A DNA stretch of 64,000 nt from Pezicula radicicola (Eukaryota > Ascomycota > Leotiomycetes > Helotiales > Dermateaceae). The notes beneath the pieces were generated by a model. The model was not told the origin of the DNA and did no database searches. It saw only the letters and a list, made by a program, of their open reading frames with translations. The DNA lies in NCBI GenBank assembly GCA_003008705.1, contig PDUO01000031.1, positions 496,001 to 560,000 on the forward strand, given 5' to 3'. The stretch's first letter is position 1. Each line of letters starts with the position of its first letter. Positions 54,324 to 64,000 of the stretch are shown here, in pieces. The translations under genes and the position numbers were made by a program.

Positions 54324-56594
54324 ATGACCACTACAGAAATAATTCGGACAGAAGTCCCAGGAACAGTATATCTTGTTGACAGTAAGAGTTTTATCTCCAT
54401 GCGTATCTAAGTCCTTAGCCATCGTCCTTTATATCTAACAGAGCTGAATTTATAGTCAACCATGATTCAAATGCTATACACAACCGTCAGGGAGATGTTC
54501 TTCTTGTTCCACAACCGAGTGAGAGTCCGAGGGATCCCTTAGTAAGTTACATGTTTTCCTGGTGCTCTTGAGATATATATAGTAAAGATAGTTATGTGCT
54601 AATCTGTAATCTGTGGATAGAATTGGTCTCTTAAAAAGAAACTATGGACCCTGTTTCTTTGCTCTCTTTATGCTTGTATTATGTCCTTTGGTGAGAACAT
54701 TCTTGGAGCTGCCTGGTAAGTTAAACATCATGGAGCAAACGTCCAATATCTAGGAATCAAAGATCTTTACTCATGAGTCAACTTTGCGTTTACTCTTGGG
54801 AATTGCTAGAATAAGTATGTTAACATTGAATTCTTAATTAGGACTACTGTCAGCGAAGAAGCCCATGTCTCCCTCAATAACATGAATGGAGCGTCGGGCC
54901 TGAACTGGCTCCTCCTGGGCTTTGCAAACCTCTTCTGGATTCCCATTGGCATGAAAATCGGTCGCAAGTTTGTCTATATCGCTAGTCTTCTAATTATGGT
55001 CTGTATGTATTCATGGAGTAGCGTTTTTATGGGTACGGGGCAATTTTTCGGTACTTGTGCTTTAGGGGGGCTCGGCACGAGTGCTTATCAGGCACTTATT
55101 CAGTTGACGATTATGGATATTTTCTTCGCTCACGAGAGAGGTACTATGCTGGCGGTTTATGTTTGGTCTCAGGGACTGGGTGGGATTCTTGGATCTATTC
55201 TTGGAGGCTATATTGCTGCTGGTCCTGGTTGGAGATGGGGCCAGAGAATTTGTGCTATCTTATGCGTAAGTCTGCCATACTGTTAGAAAGCTTACCATAT
55301 GCTAAGGTTTTGGCCAGGCCTTTTGCTGCGTACTAATATTCTTCACTATGGACGACTCCATGTATCCGAGAGACTCCATGGTAAGAGCCGATGTAACAAC
55401 GAATCATAGTCCGTCCGCTTCTACTTCCGACAACAAAATCCTTACTACAGAAGGTCCAAGTCCAAGTGATGGTAAATCCAAACAAATTGATGTTGCCGAT
55501 AATCCAGTCATGCCTAGAGAAGGCACTGTTACCATGCCTCCTCGCAGTTATCTCGAAATGATTAGTCTGATCCACTACTTCAAAGAAGACAGAACCACCT
55601 TTTACCAATACTTCCGCCGGCCGTTCATCCTGTTTCTCTTCCCGAACGTCGTCTTGGTAAGCTCTATCACAAAACGCCAAATGAGCCCATCTTGGTGGTG
55701 AGAAGCTGACGTGTTATCTAGTCTGGTCTCATATTCGGGTTCGCAGCATCAGGAGGCTTCGCAAGCTTCAGTACAATAGCAGAGATTCTAATGGACGAGC
55801 CGTATAATTGGGGAACCGGACCCACGGGTCTCATTAACCTAGCAGGACTCATTGGATCTTTCGTCGGGTAAGTTCTCACGTTCTTCAAACCATAATGAAT
55901 GTCACCATGCACTCCCATCTATCCTCAAAGCAAATTACTAAATAAGACACCGTAGAATGGCAACCGGAACCTTCTCAGATCGACTAGTCCTCTATCTAGC
56001 TCGTAAAAACGGCGGCTACAAGGAACCTGAAATGCGTCTCTGGGCTATTTGGTTAGCTGGTGTTTATACCATCCTTGGTTATTTATGTTATGGATGGGTT
56101 GCTCAGAAAGGTGGTAATTGGTTTGGTATTGCGTTTGGTTTGGCTTGTATGTCTGCTCAGCAGGTATCGGCTGCTAGTCTTGCTACAGCTTATGCTATGG
56201 AGTGTTTTGAAGGTGTAAGTACCATCATCTTCCTTTATCTCCCATCATCTTCTCAATTCTTCACTTCAACTGTCATCCTCTAAAACAAACGTGTTTCTGG
56301 ATCATATGTTTTGATATTAATTTAATGTTAATTAACGGACGTTTTTTTTTACAGGTCGGAGGTGAACTCGTCGTCGTTCTCGCTATCTGTTCATCAGTCA
56401 TCAACTTTGCTGTTTCTTATTCTGTTCAACCTTTAGTTGATGTTATGGGTTATGGATGGACTATGACGTTTTATGGTGCTTTGGCTTTGCTTTCACTCTT
56501 AGGTGCGCTTCCAATGTATTTTTGGGGGAAGGAGTGGAGGAGGAGGGCTGGGCCTAGGTATTTTATGTTTTTGGAGGAGACGGGGAGGATGTGA
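54324..56594 (+). CDS. MFS transporter, fungal DHA-type, 8 exons
   Basis: Exons are 54324-54381, 54456-54541, 54621-54715, 54842-55265, 55318-55656, 55722-55867, 55956-56214 and 56355-56594, encoding 548 residues with every join in frame. A short hydrophilic N-terminus ends in PQPSESPRDPLNWSLKKKLW, the D-P-x-N-W-S pattern seen before helix 1 of fungal drug:H+ antiporter-like MFS proteins. Next come FGENILGAAWTTVSEEAHVS, WLLLGFANLFWIPIGMKIGR (loop 2-3 motif) and GTMLAVYVWSQGLGGILGSI with GGYIAAGPGWRWGQ in helices 4-5. A charged central loop of about 90 residues follows, then SGLIFGFAASGGFASFSTIA and the C-terminal six helices, ending EETGRM. Close relatives are mostly uncharacterised; export of toxic compounds or metabolites is possible. 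The donor of intron 4 (TGC|GTAAGT) was chosen because it leads to AFCCVLIFFTM in frame. Confidence 0.88.
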
Positions 56595-57294
56595 TGTTGA
56601 TTTTTTGGGTAGATGATGTGTGGGTTTAGAGTTTAGGTTGGGGCTCTTTAGGAATTATTTCTGAGGTGTTTGTATTGTTCTGCAAGAGGACTGAAATACA
56701 AGGCACCGATGACTAAGGTAAGGCTATGATTTACTTCGTATAAAGGGCTTCTTTATTGGTGTGTGTGGGTGTCATAGCTGGCTGGATACGCTTCGGGAAT
56801 CAATCACTTGGCATCATGCTCCACAGTGTAGGGACCATGAGATTTGGAATTCTCTAAGCGATCGCTTACCTTTACCGCCAAGTATCTGACAGAGCGTATA
56901 TATACCGGTATAATGAACTCTACTATAGAAACACAAAGTTGAAAACCAGGTCCTCGGGTTCATTCTCGTACCGGTGTTCCGTACCCAAAATGATGAATAA
57001 ACTTTCGCTTCTGAAAGTTACTCGGTTCTCCCGGAATTACCAAACAATGCTTCCCTACAGGTGCCCCTTATGATGCCACCATCTTATATTCTTGTTTCCA
57101 TCGTCCATTTTCTCTTTTCTTTCTCTTCGCAACTTTCCTCTTAGAATTCCGGAAGTATCAAGTTTCTTCCCAGTCACTCTTTTTGCATCAAAAACCTCAC
57201 TAGCTCCGTATCACCATCACACTATCGCCTTCTCTAACGCACCTCCATCAATAACTTCCACTCCAAACGTCCCAAAAACCATAAATCCACCAAA
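56595..57294. other. Intergenic region, no gene seen
   Basis: Holds the 3' flank of the MFS gene and the promoter of the small secreted protein gene. CT-rich from about 57085 to 57290, as is common just upstream of fungal start codons. Confidence 0.4.
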
Positions 57295-57833
57295 ATGCGC
57301 AGCACATCCCTCCTCGCCCTTCCCCTCCTCTCTTTCTCTCTCGCAAGAGCTCAACAACCGGCTATCAACATCACAAACTCCGAGAATGTAAATCAGACGA
57401 GTAGAGCAGGGGATCTTGCGTATGGAGCTACGAATCTTGCTTTTGGATATTCGGCGGGTGCTGGGATCAATTTTTCAAATGGTGAGCTACTGCCTTCCCT
57501 TCCATTCAATCACTCCCCAATCCCGCAGATGCCGAACCACTTCCACCCTCTTCCGCCTCACCTCCCGTCCCAGCGCACCCTCCCTGAAGAAAGAGGTTTG
57601 GCTAATCATTTGGGTTTTTTTGGAATATAGATACCTTAGGCGGAGGATTCAACGCAGGAGTACCCGGACAATCAGAAGGCGCAATCGGTGGTGGATGGAC
57701 TCTTACTGGAAACAATTTGACGTTTGGGTTTGGTGGTGTTTATAATAATGTTAGTATTAATATTGCCATTTTTGGGGATAAGAGCACCGGAAGTGTTAGT
57801 GTGCAGGTTAATGGGAAGGATGTTGCGCTTTAG
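57295..57833 (+). CDS. Small secreted protein of unknown function
   Basis: Two exons, 57295-57481 and 57631-57833, encode 129 residues; the intron is GTGAGC...GAATATAG. A clear signal peptide (MRSTSLLALPLLSFSLARAQ) covers residues 1-20. The mature protein of about 109 residues is rich in Gly, Asn, Thr and Ser and looks beta-strand-rich: LAYGATNLAFGYSAGAGINF, then GGGWTLTGNNLTFGFGGVYN and VSVQVNGKDVAL at the end. It contains no cysteine and has several N-x-S/T glycosylation sequons. I do not recognise the family. Its features are those of a secreted or wall-associated protein, possibly an effector, but that is speculation. Confidence 0.75.
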
Positions 57834-60137
57834 GTTGTGTTGGTGGGCGTTGAGGGGGATGATGGAGTTTGTGGTGATATGAAGACTTAGCGTTGTCATG
57901 GCGAAGGAGGAGTGCTTATAGATATGGTATATGTTGGAAAGATTTGACAATTTATGATTCCTCTACATGAATTAATTAAGATGTAATACAGACAGAGAAT
58001 GACAGCATCGCACGCCATGGTAAAGACCTTAATACTATCAGCAGACCTCTAGACCGTCAAGAAAGAGAAACCCATTGTTTACCACAGTTCAATCCCATCC
58101 TTTCTCAAAATCCTATGCTTCCCACAAGCCGACTCTCACGCATGGCATGGAAATATAGGACCACATCTACACCATCGAGATCTTATCCGCAGATTTGATG
58201 TCAATACCGTATTAGAAATATCTTGAGTTCGAATCTCAAATTCTTCGCCACCATCTGTGCAGTTGGCGTCGAGATATGCCTTTGTTGTCGGGGAAGAAAA
58301 TTGGAAATTGCGGTACAGGGATCTTTCAACGGTACCAGCGTAGTTGAGGCAGTTGAATCCAAGGGTCTTCTAGGCGAGAGGATCTTTAGTAGACCCTTCT
58401 TTGGCAGTAGTCTAGTCGTATTTTGGATTATCGGGATAGGTCCAGTGGTGGAGTTATTACGGTTGGTACAGAGTATTGCTAGAGATCATCCGGAAACTTT
58501 CTGGGAAAGTAGTTGGGGTGGTGTATCCAGAGCCGAGCTCTTTTCTTTTCTTTTCTTTTCTTTTCTTTTCTTTTCTTTTCTTTTCTTTTCTTTTCTTTTC
58601 TTTTCTTTTCTTTTCCTTCACCCAAGCACCTCACAAGGTAACATGTTTGTCGACATAGCACACGCTGTAAGACTTCTCCAGCGTCTTTCTTGAAGCCTGA
58701 TTACTTGGTTCGTTGAACTGATTTCCGTGTAGATAGGACAACCCTTTGTCGGAGTATAAAAGCTATTGGACTGTAGAAAACGATGGTAGTAACTCGCACA
58801 GGGCGACGAAGAAGACTCCCATTGTGACTACTCTTCGTTCCAGATATGGGTCTTTCGAGTCAAAAGCTCTCGGTAACTTTATCATATCTTGCTTGGTTGC
58901 GGATGTTGTCCTGTCCTGATATGACTGCTGCTTATAGGTTTGGGTGCAATTTGTGTTTCCTTTGTTGCTTGAGGTGTATGGATAAAGGCGATGGTGAAAA
59001 GACTGCAAATGTTTTGAAAGTTGGGAGGAATTGAGGGCCGTACGAATTGGTTTCATAGGATATTGTTTTGGTTGGGACAAGTGGCTTACCCAAGTCAACT
59101 GAGATACCTAAATCCATCTCTCATGTCTGAACACATAGCCTATCAATAAGATTTCTTAGCAATCACTTAGTCAATCCGTACGGTACGGGCAGTGACTTGG
59201 TTTCGCGTTATTGGTTCCTTGACATGGTATCCTCCGGTGATTTGGATGTTGCGTAGCTCGGAGACTGGACTCTGGTGTCTGGTAGGTATGCCCTTCTTCG
59301 GATTCTGCAACTGGGTAGGAGGCAGCAATAGTTGGGGTCTTTTCATTCTTTGGCATCGGTGGCTGGAGTCTCTGGGACCTTCGACAACCACCTGTAGTTG
59401 CAATGATTAGATAAATGCGTCGATAGACTTGAAGTAAGGCTTACATACTTAGTATGGTTCGTTTCCAATGCCGGTGAGAATCAGTTCGTTGCACAGAATT
59501 CTGCAAACCTGCAAAATCTCCTCCTTGAGCCACTGGTAGCTGGGGAAACCGAGGAGAAGGGCCCAGCTCCGTCCATGGAGGTATTGAGTCTCTGGTTCCC
59601 ATTGTTGAAGCATTTGGCCTTCGATCTTTGAGGAGGGCAGGTAGTACTGTAGGTACATCTCTGACGAAGTGATTGTGAGAGGGTATGTTGAAGTGACTTA
59701 CCAACTTCGTCATGCAAACTTGATATTGACGACAAAGTCCTAAAAAGGATTGGGGTCGTGGTCCTTGAAAACCTGGCCGTCGAAAACGCAGAGCAGAGAA
59801 TTATTTTCCAGGTTTCCGACCAACCATTTCTCTTCCCATCCCGTGAATCTTCAAACCTGGGCAACCATCAACTAATCCATGAACATATCCATTGCGGATT
59901 CTTGCGCACTGCTCTCCTTTGTGCACCTGCATTTGGGAGTATTTTCTCCTTCTGGCATTTCATTGTTTCCTCTCTTGCTCTCAAGGAACTTGATTTGAGT
60001 GCTTCTGCACAACTCGCCCAGCAACGGGGTAGGATTCTTGTGTGCCTTCGTTTGTCTTAGCACCACCCACGTTCACCCATACTTTGAAGGAAGTTTTGTT
60101 CCAACCTACTTTTTCTCCCGAACACCACACAACAAAG
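57834..60137. other. Intergenic region with a microsatellite, no supported gene
   Basis: Contains a (TTTTC)15 tract (listed separately). On the minus strand, frames around 59167-59864 (for example one with GTRDSIPPWTELGPSPRFPQ) look protein-like but could not be assembled into a convincing model. An unrecognised small spliced gene is possible there. Confidence 0.35.
58541..58615. repeat. (TTTTC)15 microsatellite
   Basis: Fifteen perfect TTTTC units on the plus strand. Frames through it translate to repeated Phe-Leu/Ser on one strand and Glu-Lys/Arg on the other, which is artefactual. Confidence 0.97.
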
Positions 60138-61726
60138 ATGGAGTCAAAGAACTCAGAAGTCATTGACCTCCCTGGTCAATCGCAGCCTTCAATGGCCAAT
60201 CCAGTAAGAAATCATGCCGTTAGCTGGGCTCTTTTCTTTAAAGCTAATTAAAATATCTAGAATGCGTCGATCGAACTTCAAGCATCAGAAATAACAGGTT
60301 CCACTGCACTGACCCCACAGCCACTGTATCAAGTAAGTAGTCTGACTATCCCCAGACTCTATGATCGAGAGTAAAGTAACCTTAGAGCCCAGGGAGCCAG
60401 TATGGAGCTGGTTACGGTTCAACGCGCACCAGGCCAAAAGTCGGACAGAACATTTACATGCTTTCGAGATCTTGCCAAGGAGATCCGCCTCAAGATATGG
60501 CAATACTGCTTTCCACGAAATCGAAATGTTGTAATCCGAAATATGGAAGACTATGACTGGTTAGTAGATTGCTTTCGTTACGAGAAGCTACCAAATGACT
60601 CCCTTTACTTGGCATGTGAGCCTCGACTTGACCTCATCACACCATATTATCATGGAGAGTGGGATGATGATGTAATCGACAAAAACACTGAAAGAAACCA
60701 TTGGAATCGTTGGCATTCGGAGATAAAGGAAAGAACTTCGGAGCCGCCCATTAAACTTCAAGTCAACCGGGAGAGTAGGGAGGAGACTTTGAATTTTTAT
60801 GTTGTCTTGTATCCTGGTTTGACAAAGAAACTTATCTACTTGTACGTATTTTATACCAGACGAGTTCTTACAAACTAGCATTTTCTTTTCTCTACTAGGA
60901 AACATCTCTTGCTCCCCTTTCCCTTTTGCCTTCCACTCCCCCTTACGAAGAAAACCGCTAACGGCTCCCTTCAATATACATAGCAACCCAACCCTTGATA
61001 TCATTTTCTTTCGAAACTTCTTCTCCGCCAACTTTTCAGAATGGAACCGGTTTGCCGCAATTGCTCAATTCGCACGCCAAATTCAAACAAATGTCCACAC
61101 TGTCGGTACTCTTCATATGAGAAGAGTCAACACCATCCATACGAAAAATGTACCTGAGACAGATGAAGAAGAAGATGATGATGGAGAAGCCGGTAAAGAA
61201 GAGGATGGAGAAGACGATGAAGAAGATGACGATGAATATTATGCAAAATATCACGAAGAAACTTTCAAGGAAGTCATTTGCTATTATCTCGGCCAGGAAG
61301 GTGACGAGTACCCCATGCAGATAGCTAACAGAAACACTCACGACATTACCTGGGACTTCGAAGAGGGAAGGTGCGTATGTCTCTCATTACTAGCCTGATA
61401 GACGCGGAATAGGACTTGACCTTCAGTCCTTCCCATTTAAATCACTTACTCATCGCTACTTCTACAATATATGCTAATCCAGAGATTTCTGTAGTGTTGA
61501 CGCTACCGCCTTTACTGAACTTGCTCTAATTCTCCTGAGTACTTCAACCTATGGCCGGTTTGCTCAAAGAATTCATGACGACTGCGACTTCCGTGATTTT
61601 ATCGAAAAGGAGTTTAGGAAGGAGCGTAAGAAGCATTCAGATGTTGAGTTACCTCGTATTCTGTATGATAGCGAGTATGATTTTGATGAACCCATAAGCT
61701 TCAAGAAAGAGCGAAGAGGAATTTAG
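60138..61726 (+). CDS. 2EXR-domain protein with an acidic insert
   Basis: Five exons, 60138-60203, 60261-60332, 60393-60841, 60984-61370 and 61495-61726, encode 401 residues. After about 60 residues of low-complexity N-terminus comes the 2EXR core: FTCFRDLAKEIRLKIWQYCF, PRNRNVVIRN, and later IKLQVNRESREETLNFYVVL. Intron 3 (142 nt) ends at CATAG after a CTAAC branch site. The join gives KLIYFNPTLDIIFFRNFFSA, which fits the F-N-P-x-x-D segment of the family and supports that acceptor over a nearer CTAG. Residues near 275-300 form an almost purely Asp/Glu/Lys stretch (ETDEEEDDDGEAGKEEDGED). The C-terminus is charged (KKERRGI). The likely role is as a protein-interaction module; the partner is unknown. 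Confidence 0.83.
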
Positions 61727-62809
61727 GGTAGTAGAATCGTGTTGGTATTGGGTTATGATTCTGGATGGGAACAGTTTGCGTTTCATGACTTTATTGTCTT
61801 ACACATTGGTACAAAGACCATTGCTCTCTCCACTCCAATAAAAGTTGAGATTATTGTATGATAGAATACCCAAACTCATTGTTAAATAGTCAGGTTTCTG
61901 AAAGTAGCTTTCGTGAAATAAAGGAAAACCTCCGCTTTGTTGCAATGACAAACTGATCCTCGTTCCTCTGATACATGGTTTGAGCTGCCATATTCATGTT
62001 TCAGGCAGGAAGGTAGATGGTGTGAACTTGTGATTGTGAAGGCTGGCCAGAACCACGTGGCACAACATCATTATTAAGTTACTATCGGTTGACTTGGGCG
62101 TCGAATTACAGATTCGAGGCTGCGAATTTTAAACTGGGAAATATCTTCTACTGCCTCAACTCTTCTTATTCTATACACCTTGCAGTAGGATAACTTGCTA
62201 CACATATCCCGGCGTACATGGAAGGTTAGATCAAGTCTTCTTCCTCTCTTTCGGCAACAACACCGCGGAAAAGCGCACCGCAAAGCACATCGAAAAGCCA
62301 ATACATATGCACGCATTCTGAGACTTCAAGCCAACAGTGTCGTTATTAACAACTTCGAAAAGGACCCCTCTACAGTTCAATAATCCAAGCAGTCTGACTG
62401 GACACTGTAAAGCTGCAAATCGGTGTCTGAGTCTTAGCCTCTCCAGAGCTAGAGCTAGAGCAACAGCTAACTCATCACGATCATCCTCTTCTTAACAGAA
62501 CTAGTTTCAATTAAGGCACGAGGGCTAGATTTATGCTTCACACAAGGGAAGAAGAAAGGGCGTATACAAAGCTACAAGAGTAAGAAAGACGAAGGAAGAA
62601 AATGGTACACTTTTTTGGGGGTGCTATTCGATTTCACTTTGCCCTTGACCCAGCTAGCCCCGATCTGTAATTGCCACTCGTAACTCGGTGTGATCGTTAG
62701 TGCATGTACGTGTGCCCAACCACACACCAGGATTCCGTCCTTCTCCAATAGATATGAAATCAACCTTGTACTTTCAATCAAATATTCTGGTTAATTAGTC
62801 CTTGAAGAA

Positions 62810-63330
62810 AAATGTCCCAGAGACACTGGCACATCGAGAAGCGGAAGCCAATATCAATGACCTTAGTGATGTCCGTGATGTCCGTGATGTCCGCAATTAA
62901 AACAGAAAATGCTGGCAGGAAATCAATGACCTTAAAAACCAAAGAGTCCCGAAGTGAACATGCTCTAGATATACTGATACATCAAGAAGGGTAAACTGAC
63001 ATTGACTATGTCCCCCATAACAGTGATATCCGCGATTTTCGCAAGCAAAACCGAAAATGCTGGCGAGAACTAATAACCTCCAAAATAGAAAGGTCCGGAA
63101 GACAAGAATGAGTTAGACACAATGACGCATCAAGAAGGCACAAACCATTATCGACGATGTCCGCGAAGTACGTGTCCAAAACCGAAAATGCTAGCAAATA
63201 ATCAACGACTTCAACAATGGAAGCTCATATTGATGATTTCCGCGACATCAACGACCGCTGCGATGTCCGCGATATCCGTATGTAAAACCGAAAATGCTAA
63301 TAAGTAATCAGTGGTTTCAACAATGAAAAT
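62810..63330. repeat. Degenerate minisatellite, about four units
   Basis: The phrase AAAACCGAAAATGCT or AAAACAGAAAATGCT recurs at about 62899, 63047, 63178 and 63284, spaced 148, 131 and 106 bp. It is preceded by GATGTCCGCGA/TATCCGCGA words and often followed by TCAACGACTTCAACAATGGAA or AATCAATGACCTTAAAAACC and by CATCAAGAAGG. The first unit contains an inner triplication of GTGATGTCC. Stops in all frames argue against coding. Confidence 0.8.
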
Positions 63331-63584
63331 TCATGAAGCCCATCTTTACTGAAAACAACTAGGTGCTCCGTGCGTAGCGATATTTTAAGGGGGGCTTAGT
63401 GGTTTATTAAGCTAAGCGACGAAACGACCGGGTAAGCACAGAGTGTGATCACTTTCTTTGAAGGCAACCACGTTCATTGCCCACGTTCATTCTCCAGGGC
63501 CACTGATTGAAATTGAGACATGAGACAAGTGAAAATCAAGGAACATCAAAAAGACACTCTAGTATAAGTGCGTTACTTACATGG

Positions 63585-63690
63585 AAAGAGTTACTCAAAT
63601 AAAGAGAGTTACTTAGATTAAGTAGATCACTCAAACCAACTGAATTATTCAAAACAAGTTAGTTACTCAAGTTATTTTGGTGACTCAACT
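63585..63690. repeat. Tandem array of the dispersed TTAGTTACTC repeat (reverse complement of the 20.1-kb array)
   Basis: GAGTTACTCAAATAAAGAG, GAGTTACTTAGATTAAGTAG, ATCACTCAAACC and AAGTTAGTTACTCAAG follow one another at about 20-27-bp spacing. The reverse complement closely resembles 20027-20210. It lies 130-240 bp upstream of the start codon at 63823. Confidence 0.85.
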
Positions 63691-63822
63691 TCAAGTTCCC
63701 CTGCGAGCGCCGAGCCACGCTCACCACTTTTTCCCAAAAGTTTCTTCCAAACCAACTTCCTCCCAAACCAACTCCATCACAACCCAACTCCACCACAAAC
63801 AACGTCCTCTAACTCAAACACG

Positions 63823-64000
63823 ATGGATCGACGAAAGAACCTAGCACCCGACCTAGTAAGTATTCGTCATATTAATCATAGTCATTTCTTCCCCAGCTAA
63901 TTCAAGAACCTAGGGTGGCGCACCTACGGAGGATCCAAAGCTAGCAGCAGCTAAGACCGCACTTGCAGAAACCCTCAATGAACTCCAGAATGAATTTCCA
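63823..64000 (+). CDS. 5' end of an unidentified gene (runs off the right edge)
   Basis: A short first exon, 63823-63855, encodes MDRRKNLAPDL. It is followed by a GTAAGT intron ending AACCTAG at 63913, and a second exon from 63914 to the edge (GGAPTEDPKLAAAKTALAET, then LNELQNEF). The start follows a C-rich leader typical of fungal genes. Too little is visible to assign a family; the part seen is Ala/Glu-rich and probably helical. Confidence 0.55.

Larger units (their letters stand above)
61727..63822. other. Intergenic region with minisatellite and dispersed repeat
   Basis: No gene is supported between the 2EXR stop and the right-edge gene. It contains the degenerate minisatellite 62810-63330 and the dispersed-repeat array 63585-63690. 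The sequence from 63700 to 63820 is rich in CCAACTCC-type words and is the probable promoter or leader of the right-edge gene. Confidence 0.5.

Noticed and set aside
58223..58693. 156-codon frame passing through the (TTTTC) tract
   Set aside because: Length is created by the microsatellite; no family features on either side.
60588..61031. 147-codon minus-strand frame
   Set aside because: Antisense to the 2EXR gene and its intron; lysine-rich composition without features.
1..64000. CRISPR arrays, bacterial operons, rRNA genes
   Set aside because: No regularly spaced palindromic repeats, no rRNA signature; spliced genes show a eukaryotic nuclear sequence.

Overview
The window is nuclear DNA of a filamentous ascomycete (Pezizomycotina). 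Most protein genes are interrupted by short introns of about 45-140 nt with GTRNGT donors and CTRAY-type branch sites. Most recognisable products are fungal: Cwc21, Pet100, Laa1, Ecm4-type GST, fungal rhodopsin-like membrane proteins, 2EXR proteins and a GH5_5 cellulase. The secreted set (an NLP-type necrosis-inducing protein, GH5_5, small secreted proteins) would suit a plant-associated fungus, possibly a leotiomycete, but the exact taxon is an inference.

Region by region. 1-9 kb and up to 15.6 kb is a dense housekeeping block. It holds a membrane protein cut by the window edge (-), an MDR oxidoreductase (-), CWC21 (+), a peroxisomal enoyl-CoA isomerase (-), PET100 (+), a TACO1/YebC-type protein (-) and the 2,050-residue AP-1 accessory protein LAA1 (+). 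PET100 and TACO1 both serve cytochrome c oxidase biogenesis and lie tail to tail. 17-30 kb is accessory: two fungal rhodopsin-like membrane proteins, a 2EXR protein, an MFS transporter, an omega/Ecm4-type GST whose 3' end carries a perfect 90-bp tandem duplication, and an NLP gene. 31-35 kb holds two decayed genes side by side, an M20 N-carbamoylase-type amidohydrolase and a DUR3-type urea transporter, which look like the remains of a nitrogen-scavenging cluster.

35-38 kb has an intact Gfo/Idh/MocA oxidoreductase followed by a degenerate direct-repeat pair. At 38.3-39.0 kb is a small secreted protein built from exon-encoded glycine-rich modules separated by Lys-Arg sites, which looks like a Kex2-processed repeat precursor. 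39-43 kb is gene-poor with inverted-repeat elements and an AT-rich island. 43.4-45.0 kb encodes a GH5_5 endoglucanase and 47.3-48.6 kb a third rhodopsin-like protein. 48.7-52 kb is gene-poor and carries a clean 116-bp MITE with TA target-site duplication. Then come a disrupted TNT-domain NADase-type gene, an 8-exon MFS transporter, a small secreted protein, a (TTTTC)15 microsatellite, a second 2EXR protein with an acidic insert, a degenerate minisatellite, and the 5' end of a gene running off the right edge.

Across the window, a dispersed AT-rich repeat with the core GAGTAACTAA / TTAGTTACTC recurs in intergenic positions, often upstream of start codons. Nonsense mutations in the pseudogenes are of the kind made by C-to-T (RIP-like) change. 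All exon borders were worked out by hand from splice consensus, reading frame and family similarity; no database search was made.
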